A DNA stretch of 9,610 nt from Sulfurimonas sp. (GTDB lineage Bacteria; Campylobacterota; Campylobacteria; Campylobacterales; Sulfurimonadaceae): NCBI GenBank assembly GCA_027063295.1, contig JAMORZ010000107.1:1-9610 (forward strand). Direction: 5' to 3'. The notes under the pieces were generated by a model, which ran no database searches, was not told the origin of the DNA, and saw only the letters and a program-made list of their open reading frames with translations. Made by a program: the position numbers and the translations under genes. Every line of letters starts with the position of its first letter. The stretch's first letter is position 1. Shown piece by piece: positions 1 through 6,190 of the stretch.

Positions 1-460
1 TGATCTCATGAAGCATAGATGCAAGTGTTGTAGACTTACCACTTCCTGTTGGACCAGTTACTAAGATAAGCCCTTTTTCTTTTTTGACAAGCTCTTTAAA
101 GATAGGTGGATTTCCATACTCATCAAGTGTAGGGATATCGATAGGGATCATACGAAATGCACAAGCGATACCATGGATAGTACGGTAGTAGTTGGCACGA
201 AAACGCCCAATCCCTTTAAGCTCAAAAGAGAAGTCAAGTTCATTAAACTCTTCAAACTCTTTTTTTTGCTTATCTTCTATAAGTGCATAAGCCATCTCCT
301 CTACCTGTTTTGCTCCAAGTTTTGGCAAATTAAGAGGACGAAGCTCCTTATCTATACGGATTTGTGGTTCACTTCCAACCACAAGGTGTAAGTCAGATGA
401 CTTAAATGCAAGAACAGACTTTAGCAGTTTTTTAATATCTATCGCTTTTTCTTCACTCAT
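1..460 (-). CDS. pilT: Type IV pilus retraction ATPase PilT, 5' part (3' end off the window)
   Basis: This reading frame is open from an ATG at 460 down to the left edge, giving the first 153 residues. PilT is a cytoplasmic hexameric ATPase that depolymerises the type IV pilus and drives twitching and DNA uptake. The N-terminal domain carries the family's SSDLHLVVGS stretch (residues 21-30). The RFRANYYR segment (86-93) is the usual lead-in to the ATPase core. The Walker A motif GPTGSGKST is at 136-144, followed by TLASMLHEI. The Asp box, Walker B and the C-terminal retraction helix lie outside the window. The start overlaps the stop of the upstream ArsC/YffB-like gene by 4 nt (ATGA), so translational coupling is likely. 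PilU is an alternative, but the N-terminus fits PilT well. No pilus genes are visible nearby. Confidence 0.93.
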   Translation of the reverse strand, partial: MSEEKAIDIKKLLKSVLAFKSSDLHLVVGSEPQIRIDKELRPLNLPKLGAKQVEEMAYALIEDKQKKEFEEFNELDFSFELKGIGRFRANYYRTIHGIACAFRMIPIDIPTLDEYGNPPIFKELVKKEKGLILVTGPTGSGKSTTLASMLHEI

Positions 461-798
461 AAAAGTTCCTTTTTATATGTTTCTTCATCAAAACCAACGA
501 TAATTTTTCCATCATTATCGATAACGGGGCGTTTTATAAGGAGGTTTTCTTTACAAAGCCACTCCTTTTTTCCCTCATCATCTAAGTTGAGCTCTTTAAG
601 TTTTAGGGTACGATATGTTGTACTTCTTGAGTTAAAGAGTTGTATCATTGGTATTTGTTCAAGCCAAGTTGTGAGTGTGTCACAACCAAGAGTTTGCTCT
701 TTAAAGTCGTAAAGAGTGTACTCTATGTTATGTTGCTTGAAAAATTTTAGTGCTTTTTTTACACTGTCACAGTTTTTGATTCCGTAGAGTTTTATCAT
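457..798 (-). CDS. ArsC/Spx-family thiol protein, YffB-like
   Basis: The product is a 113-residue protein of the thioredoxin-fold ArsC/Spx family, close in pattern to E. coli YffB. The N-terminus reads LYGIKNCDSVKKA, with the single candidate active cysteine at C10 and no CxxC, so it is not a classical Spx. LFNSRSTTYR (54-63) and LIKRPVI (87-93) match the family's conserved arginine motifs. Length and motifs are complete. The real substrate of YffB-type proteins is not settled: they resemble glutathione-dependent arsenate reductases, but no arsenic genes lie here, so arsenate reduction should not be assumed. The gene starts 3 bp after the gatC stop and its stop overlaps the pilT start by 4 nt, so it sits inside one minus-strand transcription unit. 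Confidence 0.88.
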   Translation of the reverse strand: MIKLYGIKNCDSVKKALKFFKQHNIEYTLYDFKEQTLGCDTLTTWLEQIPMIQLFNSRSTTYRTLKLKELNLDDEGKKEWLCKENLLIKRPVIDNDGKIIVGFDEETYKKELL

Positions 799-801
799 GA
801 G

Positions 802-1092
802 TTACTCTATGATTTTTGGTACAACAAAAAAGTGGTCTGCACTTTGTGGTGCATGCTTAATAATGTCATCATTTATTTGCGCATCGCAAGATACAATATC
901 TTCACGAAGTGGTGTTGCTGCATCACTCATTGCAAATGTTGCATCTACTCCGCTGGTATCAAGCTCACTTAGATTGTCAACAAAACTTACAATCTCACCG
1001 AGTTGCTCAATAATCTCTTGACGTTTCTCATCGCTCACTTTGATGTATGAGAGTTTTTCAAGACGTGTTAAAAGTGCATCATCTACCTGCAT
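802..1092 (-). CDS. gatC: Asp-tRNA(Asn)/Glu-tRNA(Gln) amidotransferase subunit C
   Basis: GatC is the small subunit of the GatCAB amidotransferase, which converts mischarged Glu-tRNA(Gln) or Asp-tRNA(Asn) to the correct amide in the cytoplasm. It wraps GatA and stabilises the complex. The 96-residue length is typical. Family signatures are an N-terminal LTRLEKLSYIKVS helix (8-20), IVSFVDNLSELDTSGVD (34-50), LREDIV (62-67), HAP (80-82) and the C-terminal FFVVPKIIE (88-96). The ATG at 1092 is preceded by an AGGGAT ribosome binding site (plus-strand 1098-1103), 5 nt away. It is the first gene of the minus-strand unit gatC-yffB-like-pilT. gatA and gatB are not adjacent. Confidence 0.95.
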   Translation of the reverse strand: MQVDDALLTRLEKLSYIKVSDEKRQEIIEQLGEIVSFVDNLSELDTSGVDATFAMSDAATPLREDIVSCDAQINDDIIKHAPQSADHFFVVPKIIE

Positions 1093-1213
1093 ATATTATC
1101 CCTGTATTTAAAATATTTGTATAAGATTGTAGCAACATTTGATGAAACTTTAACTTATATTTTTGTAATATTATGAACTTTTTAAATGAATTTGTAAAAA
1201 ATAAGGAAAAATT
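1093..1213. promoter_or_regulatory. Divergent intergenic promoter region
   Basis: This 121-bp, very AT-rich gap lies between gatC (minus) and the YfgM-like gene (plus), so it must carry outward promoters for both units unless they are fed from elsewhere. On the plus strand the best -10 is TATTAT at 1169-1174, with an overlapping TGTAATAT at 1164-1171, which would give a leader of about 30 nt. On the minus strand the best -10 is TATACA (plus positions 1118-1123), about 25 nt before the gatC ATG. No convincing -35 box accompanies either, which fits the weak -35 dependence known for sigma-70 promoters in Campylobacterota. No sigma-54 box or operator palindrome stands out. Confidence 0.4.
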
Positions 1214-1810
1214 TTGAGCTTAAAAGAAAATATTGGTATGATTAAAGAGGAGCTAAGCTCTGAAGAGAAGTTTTTCGAAAAAGCTGTTATGACAGAAAAA
1301 TTTGTAACAAAATACAAAAAATTGATGATCGCATCTGTTGTGGGAGTTGTTATTTTAGTAGGTGCAAATTTCGCTTATGAAATGAATAAACAAAATACTA
1401 TCACAGCAGCAAATGAAACACTAAGAGAGTTACAAAAAGATCCAAAAGATCAAGCTGCCCTTTCTAGACTTCAATCTTTAAGTCCTGCATTGTATGATGT
1501 GTGGATATACTCTCAAGCGATCGCTGCAAATGACTTAGAAACTCTCAAAAAGCTTCAAAATTCAAAAACAACACTCATAGGTGATTTAGCAACTTATGAA
1601 AGAGCAAGTGCTTTGGGTGATGAAAAAGCACTAGAAGAGTATGAGATGAGACAAAATGGTATCTATAGAGACTTAGCTATTATTCAGAGCGCTATTTTAC
1701 TTATGGATAAAGGTGAGATAGATCAAGCACATACAAAACTGCAACAGATCTCACAAGACTCATCTATGGCATCACTTGCAAAAGTGTTGTTACATTATGG
1801 TGTAAAGTAA
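1214..1810 (+). CDS. YfgM-like single-pass membrane protein with periplasmic TPR-like region
   Basis: The product is 198 residues long. It has an N-terminal charged cytoplasmic segment (1-36), one strong transmembrane helix (about 37-56, rich in V, A and G) and a helical periplasmic region (57-198) with the alternating small/large pattern of TPR repeats, such as DLATYERASALGDEKALEEY and the repeat near 155-182. This is the architecture of YfgM, an ancillary SecYEG partner in E. coli. The start is TTG at 1214, chosen because AAGGA lies 7 nt upstream (1203-1207). The first in-frame ATG (1238) has no ribosome binding site and would remove conserved-looking N-terminal residues. The gene is 4 bp from the next one, a BamB-like lipoprotein, as in the E. 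coli yfgM-bamB order. Identification rests on architecture and context, since sequence identity to YfgM is not obvious by eye. Confidence 0.72.
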   Translation: MSLKENIGMIKEELSSEEKFFEKAVMTEKFVTKYKKLMIASVVGVVILVGANFAYEMNKQNTITAANETLRELQKDPKDQAALSRLQSLSPALYDVWIYSQAIAANDLETLKKLQNSKTTLIGDLATYERASALGDEKALEEYEMRQNGIYRDLAIIQSAILLMDKGEIDQAHTKLQQISQDSSMASLAKVLLHYGVK

Positions 1811-1814
1811 AATT

Positions 1815-2807
1815 TTGAAAAAGTATATATTTTTTGTAGCTTTTCTTGCTGTGTTGTTTAGTGGTTGTAGTACCAAAGAGGTTTTTGAACCAAAAAAAGT
1901 AGAAAATGATTGGGAAAAATATGATCAACTTAAAGAGAGTATTGTTGATACAAGTCTAAATATTGCAAAACTTCAAAATAATGAAGTTTTAACAAAAAAT
2001 GGTGTTTTAGATATTACACTTGATGAGGATCAAAGAGTTCTCTCTTTGAGTGATGGTTGGATTATAAGTAGTTCTATTGATGGGTATCTTATCTTAACTT
2101 CAAAAGATGACGCTGATATACAAAAAAACTTTGAATTGAAAAAAACAGTTGCAAGTGCAAGTGTACAAGGAGACACTCTTGCTGTATTGTTTGCAGATAA
2201 TGAGATGGCACTTTATTCTGTGGTTTCAAAAGAGATCCTTTTTAAAGAACAGGGTGCAAATGCACTTGCACTCAATGCCAAGATTGTTCCTCCTTATTTT
2301 ATGAATGGACTTGTGATCTTCTTAACTCTTGATGGAAAAGTGGTTGTGGTCAATGAGAAAAAAAGAAAACGTTTAAGAACAGTTATAGTCTCAAGTGAAG
2401 ATAAATTTAACAATGTAATCTACTTCAATATAGTAGATAATAAAATCGTTGCTGCAACAAGTTACAAGATACTTACAATGTCTCAAAAAGATGTACGAGC
2501 AAAATATGAGATCCGTACATTGGTATATGATGATAAAAATATCTATGTAGCAACAAAGCAGGGGGAGATTATCTCTTTAAATTCTAATTTACAAGTCAAT
2601 GGTGAGATTAAGTTTCCTTTTGCTCACTTTTTGGGAATGATTAGTAAAGAGGATAAGCTCTATATCTTAGAAAAAGAGGGATATCTCATCATCTTAGATA
2701 AAAATATGCAAGATTATACTATCTATGAAGTTGATTTTGATGATGGTTTTGTTTTTGTGGGTGATGATGGATTTTATGTAGATGATGAAAAGATTCTCAT
2801 CGAATAA
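1815..2807 (+). CDS. BamB-like beta-propeller lipoprotein
   Basis: This 330-residue protein begins with a lipoprotein signal peptide: KK, a hydrophobic core, and LFSGC with the acylated cysteine at C18 followed by Ser. The Ser at +2 favours outer-membrane sorting. After a linker, at least six beta-propeller blades of the PQQ/BamB kind can be read: GWIISSSIDGYLILTS (81-96), DTLAVLFADNEMALYSV (120-136), NGLVIFLTLDGKVVVVN (164-180), NKIVAATSYKILTMS (209-223), KNIYVATKQGEIISLN (241-256), KLYILEKEGYLIILDKN (281-297), and a degenerate one at 311-326. BamB is a scaffold of the outer-membrane beta-barrel assembly machine. The TTG start at 1815 is fixed by the signal peptide. Shine-Dalgarno is weak and the gene follows the YfgM-like stop by 4 nt, suggesting coupling. 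The last bases overlap the recombinase start (TAATG). A different propeller lipoprotein function cannot be excluded. Confidence 0.72.
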   Translation: MKKYIFFVAFLAVLFSGCSTKEVFEPKKVENDWEKYDQLKESIVDTSLNIAKLQNNEVLTKNGVLDITLDEDQRVLSLSDGWIISSSIDGYLILTSKDDADIQKNFELKKTVASASVQGDTLAVLFADNEMALYSVVSKEILFKEQGANALALNAKIVPPYFMNGLVIFLTLDGKVVVVNEKKRKRLRTVIVSSEDKFNNVIYFNIVDNKIVAATSYKILTMSQKDVRAKYEIRTLVYDDKNIYVATKQGEIISLNSNLQVNGEIKFPFAHFLGMISKEDKLYILEKEGYLIILDKNMQDYTIYEVDFDDGFVFVGDDGFYVDDEKILIE

Positions 2808-3634
2808 TGTCTAAAGAACTAGAGGCTTTTTTAGAGTATATTCAGATCACTAAAGCTTTGAGCAAGAAGAGTGTAGAAGCTTACAGTAGCGATTTGCAAC
2901 AGATTGAAGATACCCTTGGTATCTCTTTGGTTGCACTTGATTCTCAAACCCTTCTTGAACATCTCTCTAGTTATACCAACAAACGAACACTTAATCGTAA
3001 ACTCTCCTCTGTCAATGCTTTTTTTAGTTTTTGTCACAAGCAGCATTTCTCAGAAGAAACAACAAAATTTCGTCTTTCAAAGATTCCAAAACTACTTCCA
3101 AAATTTCTTTCCTATGGGGAGATTCAACAAGCTCTTAAGATGATCGATACTTCGACATGGATAGGACAACGTGATTATGCATTGATTATGTTTTTGTATG
3201 CAACAGGAGCGAGGATCAGTGAAGCACTTGCTCTTCAACGTGATGATATAGATGGGGAGTGGTTGCATATCAGACATGCAAAAGGTGATAAAGAGAGGAT
3301 CGTTCCTATCGCACAAGTAGCAATAAAAGCGATAGAGATTTATTTGCAAAATGTAAAATATGAAAAAGAGCATATATGGCAAAACTACAAAGGTGGAGTG
3401 CTAAGTCGCATCAGTGCATATAAAATCACACAAAAATATCTCGGTGTATCACCCCATGTTCTTCGACACTCTTATGCAACTGCTTTGATTAGTGGTGGTG
3501 CAGATCTAAGAGTTGTGCAAGAGTTGCTTGGACACTCTTCACTTATAACAACACAGATATACACTCACATCCAAAAACAAAACCTCAAAGAAACACTCCA
3601 TGCATGCCATCCTCTTCAAGGGGAAGAAATATGA
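2807..3634 (+). CDS. Tyrosine recombinase of the Xer type
   Basis: This 275-residue site-specific recombinase has the usual two domains: an N-terminal SAM-like core-binding domain (about 1-90, with LSKKSVEAYSSDL and NRKLSSVNAFFSF) and a C-terminal catalytic domain. All catalytic residues are present: R136 in TGARISEAL, K159 in HAKGDKERIVPI, H217 and R220 in HVLRHSYAT, H243 in LLGHSS, and the nucleophile Y252 in TQIYTHI. The length is slightly below E. coli XerC/XerD (about 298) and much shorter than the XerH of Helicobacter and Campylobacter (over 350). It most likely resolves chromosome dimers or acts in similar maintenance. It sits in a housekeeping operon with a 1-nt overlap upstream (TAATG) and a 4-nt overlap downstream (ATGA), with no mobile-element hallmarks, which argues against a phage or integron integrase. 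No dif-like site was recognised in the window. Confidence 0.88.
   Translation: MSKELEAFLEYIQITKALSKKSVEAYSSDLQQIEDTLGISLVALDSQTLLEHLSSYTNKRTLNRKLSSVNAFFSFCHKQHFSEETTKFRLSKIPKLLPKFLSYGEIQQALKMIDTSTWIGQRDYALIMFLYATGARISEALALQRDDIDGEWLHIRHAKGDKERIVPIAQVAIKAIEIYLQNVKYEKEHIWQNYKGGVLSRISAYKITQKYLGVSPHVLRHSYATALISGGADLRVVQELLGHSSLITTQIYTHIQKQNLKETLHACHPLQGEEI
3618..3626 (+). promoter_or_regulatory. Ribosome binding site that sets the HD-domain gene start
   Basis: The purine run AAGGGGAAG lies inside the 3' end of the recombinase gene, a few nt before ATG 3631. It supports that ATG, which overlaps the recombinase TGA as ATGA, rather than the in-frame ATG at 3604, which has no comparable site and would prepend nine residues of low-complexity sequence. 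Confidence 0.7.
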
Positions 3635-4107
3635 ATGATACAAATAATAGAATTTTCTCAAAACCATTTTTGGATTCTCTTTTTTTTACTCAGAATAAAT
3701 GGCATCAACATGGTGTATTGCTCCACACTCTAAGGGTGACTTACTATTGCCTTAGAGCTAGGGAGTGGCGGTTCTTTGCTGCTGGATTGTTGCATGATAT
3801 AGGAAAACCATTTGTTGCATTTAAAAAAGATGAGGAAGATTTTGAGTTTGATGAATGGAGTTTTACAGATCATGAAGAACGAAGTTATCAGATTATTAAA
3901 AATTGGCCTTTTATAAGTGAATACACTAAAAAAATTGTACGCTATCACTATCTTATCCGCGATATTAAAAAATCAAAAACAGAAGATTATAAAAGATATC
4001 TGGAGAAAAAAGAGATTTGGGAGAGTCTTGATCTTAAGATGCAAAAAGATTTAGAAAAATTTTTATCTTTTGATGATCAGGGCAAGGGTAAAAAAAGAAG
4101 AGAGTAG
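3631..4107 (+). CDS. Small HD-domain protein (putative phosphohydrolase)
   Basis: The product is 158 residues from the ATG at 3631. It carries a compact HD domain: H32 in LLHTLRV, the H55-D56 pair in GLLHDIGKP, H81 in FTDHEERS and H106 in VRYHYLIRD. These are the metal-binding positions expected of HD-superfamily phosphohydrolases acting on nucleotides or phosphoesters in the cytoplasm. There is no signal peptide or transmembrane helix, and no partner domain such as GGDEF, RelA synthetase or a response-regulator receiver. The C-terminus is a lysine-rich tail (KGKKRRE). The substrate cannot be told from sequence. The ATGA overlap with the recombinase gene means the two are very probably co-translated. 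A longer form from 3604 is possible but less likely. Confidence 0.8.
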   Translation: MNDTNNRIFSKPFLDSLFFTQNKWHQHGVLLHTLRVTYYCLRAREWRFFAAGLLHDIGKPFVAFKKDEEDFEFDEWSFTDHEERSYQIIKNWPFISEYTKKIVRYHYLIRDIKKSKTEDYKRYLEKKEIWESLDLKMQKDLEKFLSFDDQGKGKKRRE

Positions 4108-4113
4108 TATAAT
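4108..4113 (+). promoter_or_regulatory. Candidate -10 box directly before the NosL-like gene
   Basis: A perfect TATAAT lies between the HD-gene stop and the NosL-like ATG at 4120. Transcription would start about 7 nt downstream of the box, essentially at the A of the ATG, giving a leaderless or near-leaderless mRNA. No good Shine-Dalgarno sequence is present at the usual distance. It could also be chance in AT-rich DNA. Confidence 0.4.
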
Positions 4114-4119
4114 AGCATT

Positions 4120-4623
4120 ATGAAAAAATTTACTCCATATTTTGTTATTGTTATTATTATTGGTTTGATTGTAGGTGTGTTTATCTCTTTTGGAAAGACA
4201 CAACAGATGGTTGTGATAAAAGAGGGAAACACAAAACAACTCCCTTTTGAAATGGAGCTTGGGAAGTATCAAGATAGTTTTTGCGGTATGGTTATTACTG
4301 AACTTGACTATGCTTCTCAGGTGATTGCACCTGATGGAAAAACATGGTTTTTTCATGATCATGGTGACTTTGTAGAGTGGCTCGATGATAAAGAGTTTAA
4401 AAAGAGTGCAAAGATCTGGGTGATGAGCAGAGATACCCACAAATGGATAGATGGACGAAGTGCATTTTATTCTCTTGATGAGCAAACACCGATGGGGTAT
4501 GGTTTTGGAGCATACGAAAAACCTGCAAAAGGGAGAATTGATTTTAAAACTATGCAAGAGAGAACACTTAGTGGTAAAACAATGAATAATCCACAAACAA
4601 GAAAAGAGATTTTAGGGGAGTAG
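4120..4623 (+). CDS. Membrane-anchored NosL-like copper-binding protein
   Basis: This 167-residue protein has an N-terminal uncleaved-looking membrane anchor (about 7-25, rich in I, V and G) and a periplasmic NosL-type domain. Family motifs are FCGMVI (54-59; the C55/M57 pair is the candidate Cu(I) ligand set), DGKTWFFHDHGDFVEWL (72-88), IWVMSRDTHKWIDGRSAFY (99-117) and TPMGYGFGAY (123-132). NosL proteins deliver copper to nitrous oxide reductase, but stand-alone NosL-like proteins occur outside nos clusters. Classical NosL is a lipoprotein; here no lipobox cysteine exists and a helix replaces it. The stop abuts the start of the DsbD_2/TauE-like gene with no gap. A role in copper supply to a respiratory oxidase or reductase is inference; no nos or cco genes are visible. 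Confidence 0.82.
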   Translation: MKKFTPYFVIVIIIGLIVGVFISFGKTQQMVVIKEGNTKQLPFEMELGKYQDSFCGMVITELDYASQVIAPDGKTWFFHDHGDFVEWLDDKEFKKSAKIWVMSRDTHKWIDGRSAFYSLDEQTPMGYGFGAYEKPAKGRIDFKTMQERTLSGKTMNNPQTRKEILGE

Positions 4624-5331
4624 ATGGAAACTGTCAATATAGTAACGATTATAAGTATCGCATTTTTAGGTTCTTTTGGACACTGCATTGGTATGTGTGG
4701 AGGGATTGTTGTTGCATACTCTACCATAAAGATAGATCCAGCATCTTCTAAGATCTCACAAAGTGCAGCACACCTTTTGTACTCTTTTGGAAGGGTTTTG
4801 ACATACAGCATCCTTGGAGCAATATTTGGAGCACTTGGTGGAGTTGTATTGTTTTCAAACACTGCAAATGGTGTTTTGCTTATTATTGCAGGTGTTGCGA
4901 TGATCCTTGCTGGACTTTCATTGATGGGGAAAATCAAGTTTTTAACTATCATTGAACATTCATTTTCCAGCTCATCAGTTTATAAAAAAGCTTTTAAATC
5001 GATCCTCAATTCCAAATCAAACGCAAGTTTTTTTATCTTAGGTATGCTCAATGGGCTTTTGCCTTGTGGTTTTGTGTACTTTTTTGCCATCACAGCGGCA
5101 AGTACTGCTGATCCACTCTATGGTGCACTTGTTATGGCTATTTTTGGTCTTAGCACCATTCCTGCTATGTTTGGGATCGGGTTTCTCTCCTCTTTGGCAA
5201 CAGCAACAAGCTTTAGAAATATGATGATGAGTCTCTCAAGTGTAGCTGTAATTTTATATGGTACATTTACTATCTACAATGGATATGAATATATCAATAA
5301 CCCACTAAAAACGATACGAAATTGTCACTAA
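4624..5331 (+). CDS. DsbD_2/TauE-SafE-like integral membrane protein, probable metal or cytochrome-assembly transporter
   Basis: The 235-residue product is almost entirely hydrophobic, with about six transmembrane helices in two similar halves. The first half has FGHCIGMCGG (18-27) and LLYSFGR (51-57); the second has LNGLLPCGFVY (142-152). Paired Cys/Pro motifs like these are characteristic of the DsbD_2 (UreH-like) branch often labelled sulfite exporter TauE/SafE. Members near copper genes are thought to move copper or reducing equivalents across the inner membrane for cytochrome oxidase assembly; sulfite export is not supported here. The ATG at 4624 directly follows the NosL-like stop and is preceded by GGGGAG (4615-4620), so the two genes are coupled. 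The join with NosL supports a copper-handling role. Confidence 0.85.
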   Translation: METVNIVTIISIAFLGSFGHCIGMCGGIVVAYSTIKIDPASSKISQSAAHLLYSFGRVLTYSILGAIFGALGGVVLFSNTANGVLLIIAGVAMILAGLSLMGKIKFLTIIEHSFSSSSVYKKAFKSILNSKSNASFFILGMLNGLLPCGFVYFFAITAASTADPLYGALVMAIFGLSTIPAMFGIGFLSSLATATSFRNMMMSLSSVAVILYGTFTIYNGYEYINNPLKTIRNCH

Positions 5332-5338
5332 GAAGCGA

Positions 5339-5344
5339 TATAAT
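5339..5344 (+). promoter_or_regulatory. Candidate -10 box for the HDOD-polA genes
   Basis: A perfect TATAAT lies in the 40-bp gap before the HDOD gene, which is the largest gap in the plus-strand run. It would start transcription near 5351, leaving a leader of about 20 nt that contains the strong ribosome binding site GAGAAGG (5358-5364), 7 nt before the ATG. A TTGTCA upstream (5322-5327) is only 11 nt away, too close to act as a -35 box. An internal promoter feeding the HDOD gene and polA is plausible. Confidence 0.5.
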
Positions 5345-5371
5345 AAATAAATCAAAAGAGAAGGTTTTACA

Positions 5372-6190
5372 ATGAAAAGTTCAATTATAGAGAGTATCAA
5401 ATCTTTACCACCGTTATCTAAAACTATTACAGATATCAATAGAGTGTATGCTGATGAAGAAGCTGGTATAGGTGATTTGGTAAAGGCTATTGAGCCAGAT
5501 CCTATGATTGTAGCAAATCTTTTAAAAACTGCAAATTCACCACTTTATGGTTTTGGTAAAGAGATTCGTAATGTCTCTCAGGCAGTGAGCCTTTTTGGTA
5601 TGAGTATGACTCGCTCCATTGCTCTTGGAAACGCAGTAAGAAAACTACTCAATGTCGATATGCAACCTTATGGTATAACAAGTGAAAGGTTTGCAGAGAT
5701 ATCGGCTATGCAAGCGACACTTATGCGTAAATGGTATTCAAAAATAGATAAACAAAAAGCAGAAAAGCTCTATCTTGCTGCATTTTTACAAGAGACAGGA
5801 AAGATTCTTATATCTTCTGATGTCATTCAAGAGGATGAAGATGTAAGTTTTCGTTCAGAGGTTGATGTGACAAATAATCTTGCTCAAGTTGAAAAGATGT
5901 ATGTTGATGTAACAAGTGCTGAAGTTACTGCAAAAGTGTTTGAGCATTGGGGATTTGATGCTGAGTTTGTTGAGATGATTCAGTTTGCAGATAATCCAAA
6001 CGCAGCACCTGATGAGATCAAAGAGTATGCAATGGCACTTCATATCGTAAAAACTGCACTAGCAGTAAACAAACCTTTTGCAGATAATTCCATAAACTTT
6101 GCACTCAGAAAAGCAAGAGATGCAGGGTATAACCATGAAGTTCTTGAAGATGTGATCGATGAGATGCTCGATACAATAGAAGGCGCATAA
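5372..6190 (+). CDS. HDOD-domain protein
   Basis: This 272-residue protein is built around an HDOD domain (about 5-200), a catalytically degenerate relative of HD domains. Signature segments are SLPPLSKTI (11-19), IEPDPMIVANLLKTANSPLYG (40-60) and QAVSLFGM (70-77). The place of the HD pair is taken by E-T in FLQETGK (138-144), so metal-dependent hydrolysis is not expected. No receiver, GGDEF or EAL domain is attached. HDOD proteins act as signalling or scaffold proteins; the Campylobacter jejuni HDOD protein Cj0248 is needed for motility. The start has a strong GAGAAGG site. Its stop overlaps the polA start by 1 nt (TAATG), so it is co-transcribed with polA, but any functional link is unproven. 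Confidence 0.88.
   Translation: MKSSIIESIKSLPPLSKTITDINRVYADEEAGIGDLVKAIEPDPMIVANLLKTANSPLYGFGKEIRNVSQAVSLFGMSMTRSIALGNAVRKLLNVDMQPYGITSERFAEISAMQATLMRKWYSKIDKQKAEKLYLAAFLQETGKILISSDVIQEDEDVSFRSEVDVTNNLAQVEKMYVDVTSAEVTAKVFEHWGFDAEFVEMIQFADNPNAAPDEIKEYAMALHIVKTALAVNKPFADNSINFALRKARDAGYNHEVLEDVIDEMLDTIEGA

Noticed and set aside
173..391. 72-codon plus-strand frame opposite pilT
   Set aside because: The opposite strand encodes the PilT N-terminal domain continuously from 460 to the window edge; the plus frame is a shadow.
797..1021. 74-codon plus-strand frame overlapping gatC
   Set aside because: It lies antisense to a complete gatC with canonical motifs; the frame is explained by codon complement.
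2807..3634. Recombinase as a sign of an integrated mobile element
   Set aside because: It is embedded by overlapping codons in a housekeeping run, with no flanking repeats, tRNA, att site or cargo genes visible.
3680..3687. T8 homopolymer in the HD-domain gene as a phase-variation tract
   Set aside because: Eight A or T bases are common in AT-rich DNA (an A8 also occurs in polA at 8426-8433), and there is no longer G/C tract of the sort known to switch genes in this phylum.
4143..4161. Microsatellite-like TTATTG/TTATTATT run
   Set aside because: It encodes the isoleucine/valine-rich membrane anchor of the NosL-like protein and is imperfect, so protein constraint explains it.
4063..4596. 177-codon open frame on the minus strand opposite the NosL-like gene
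   Set aside because: It is antisense to a gene with clear NosL motifs. Its asparagine run is just the complement of the isoleucine/valine codons of the membrane anchor, and no start site or family pattern is visible.
4467..4952. 161-codon open frame on the minus strand opposite the NosL-like/DsbD_2-like junction
   Set aside because: It runs antisense across two well-supported coupled genes and shows no recognisable domain.
5322..5344. TTGTCA with TATAAT as a full -35/-10 promoter
   Set aside because: The 11-nt spacing is too short for a sigma-70 promoter; only the -10 box was kept as a candidate.
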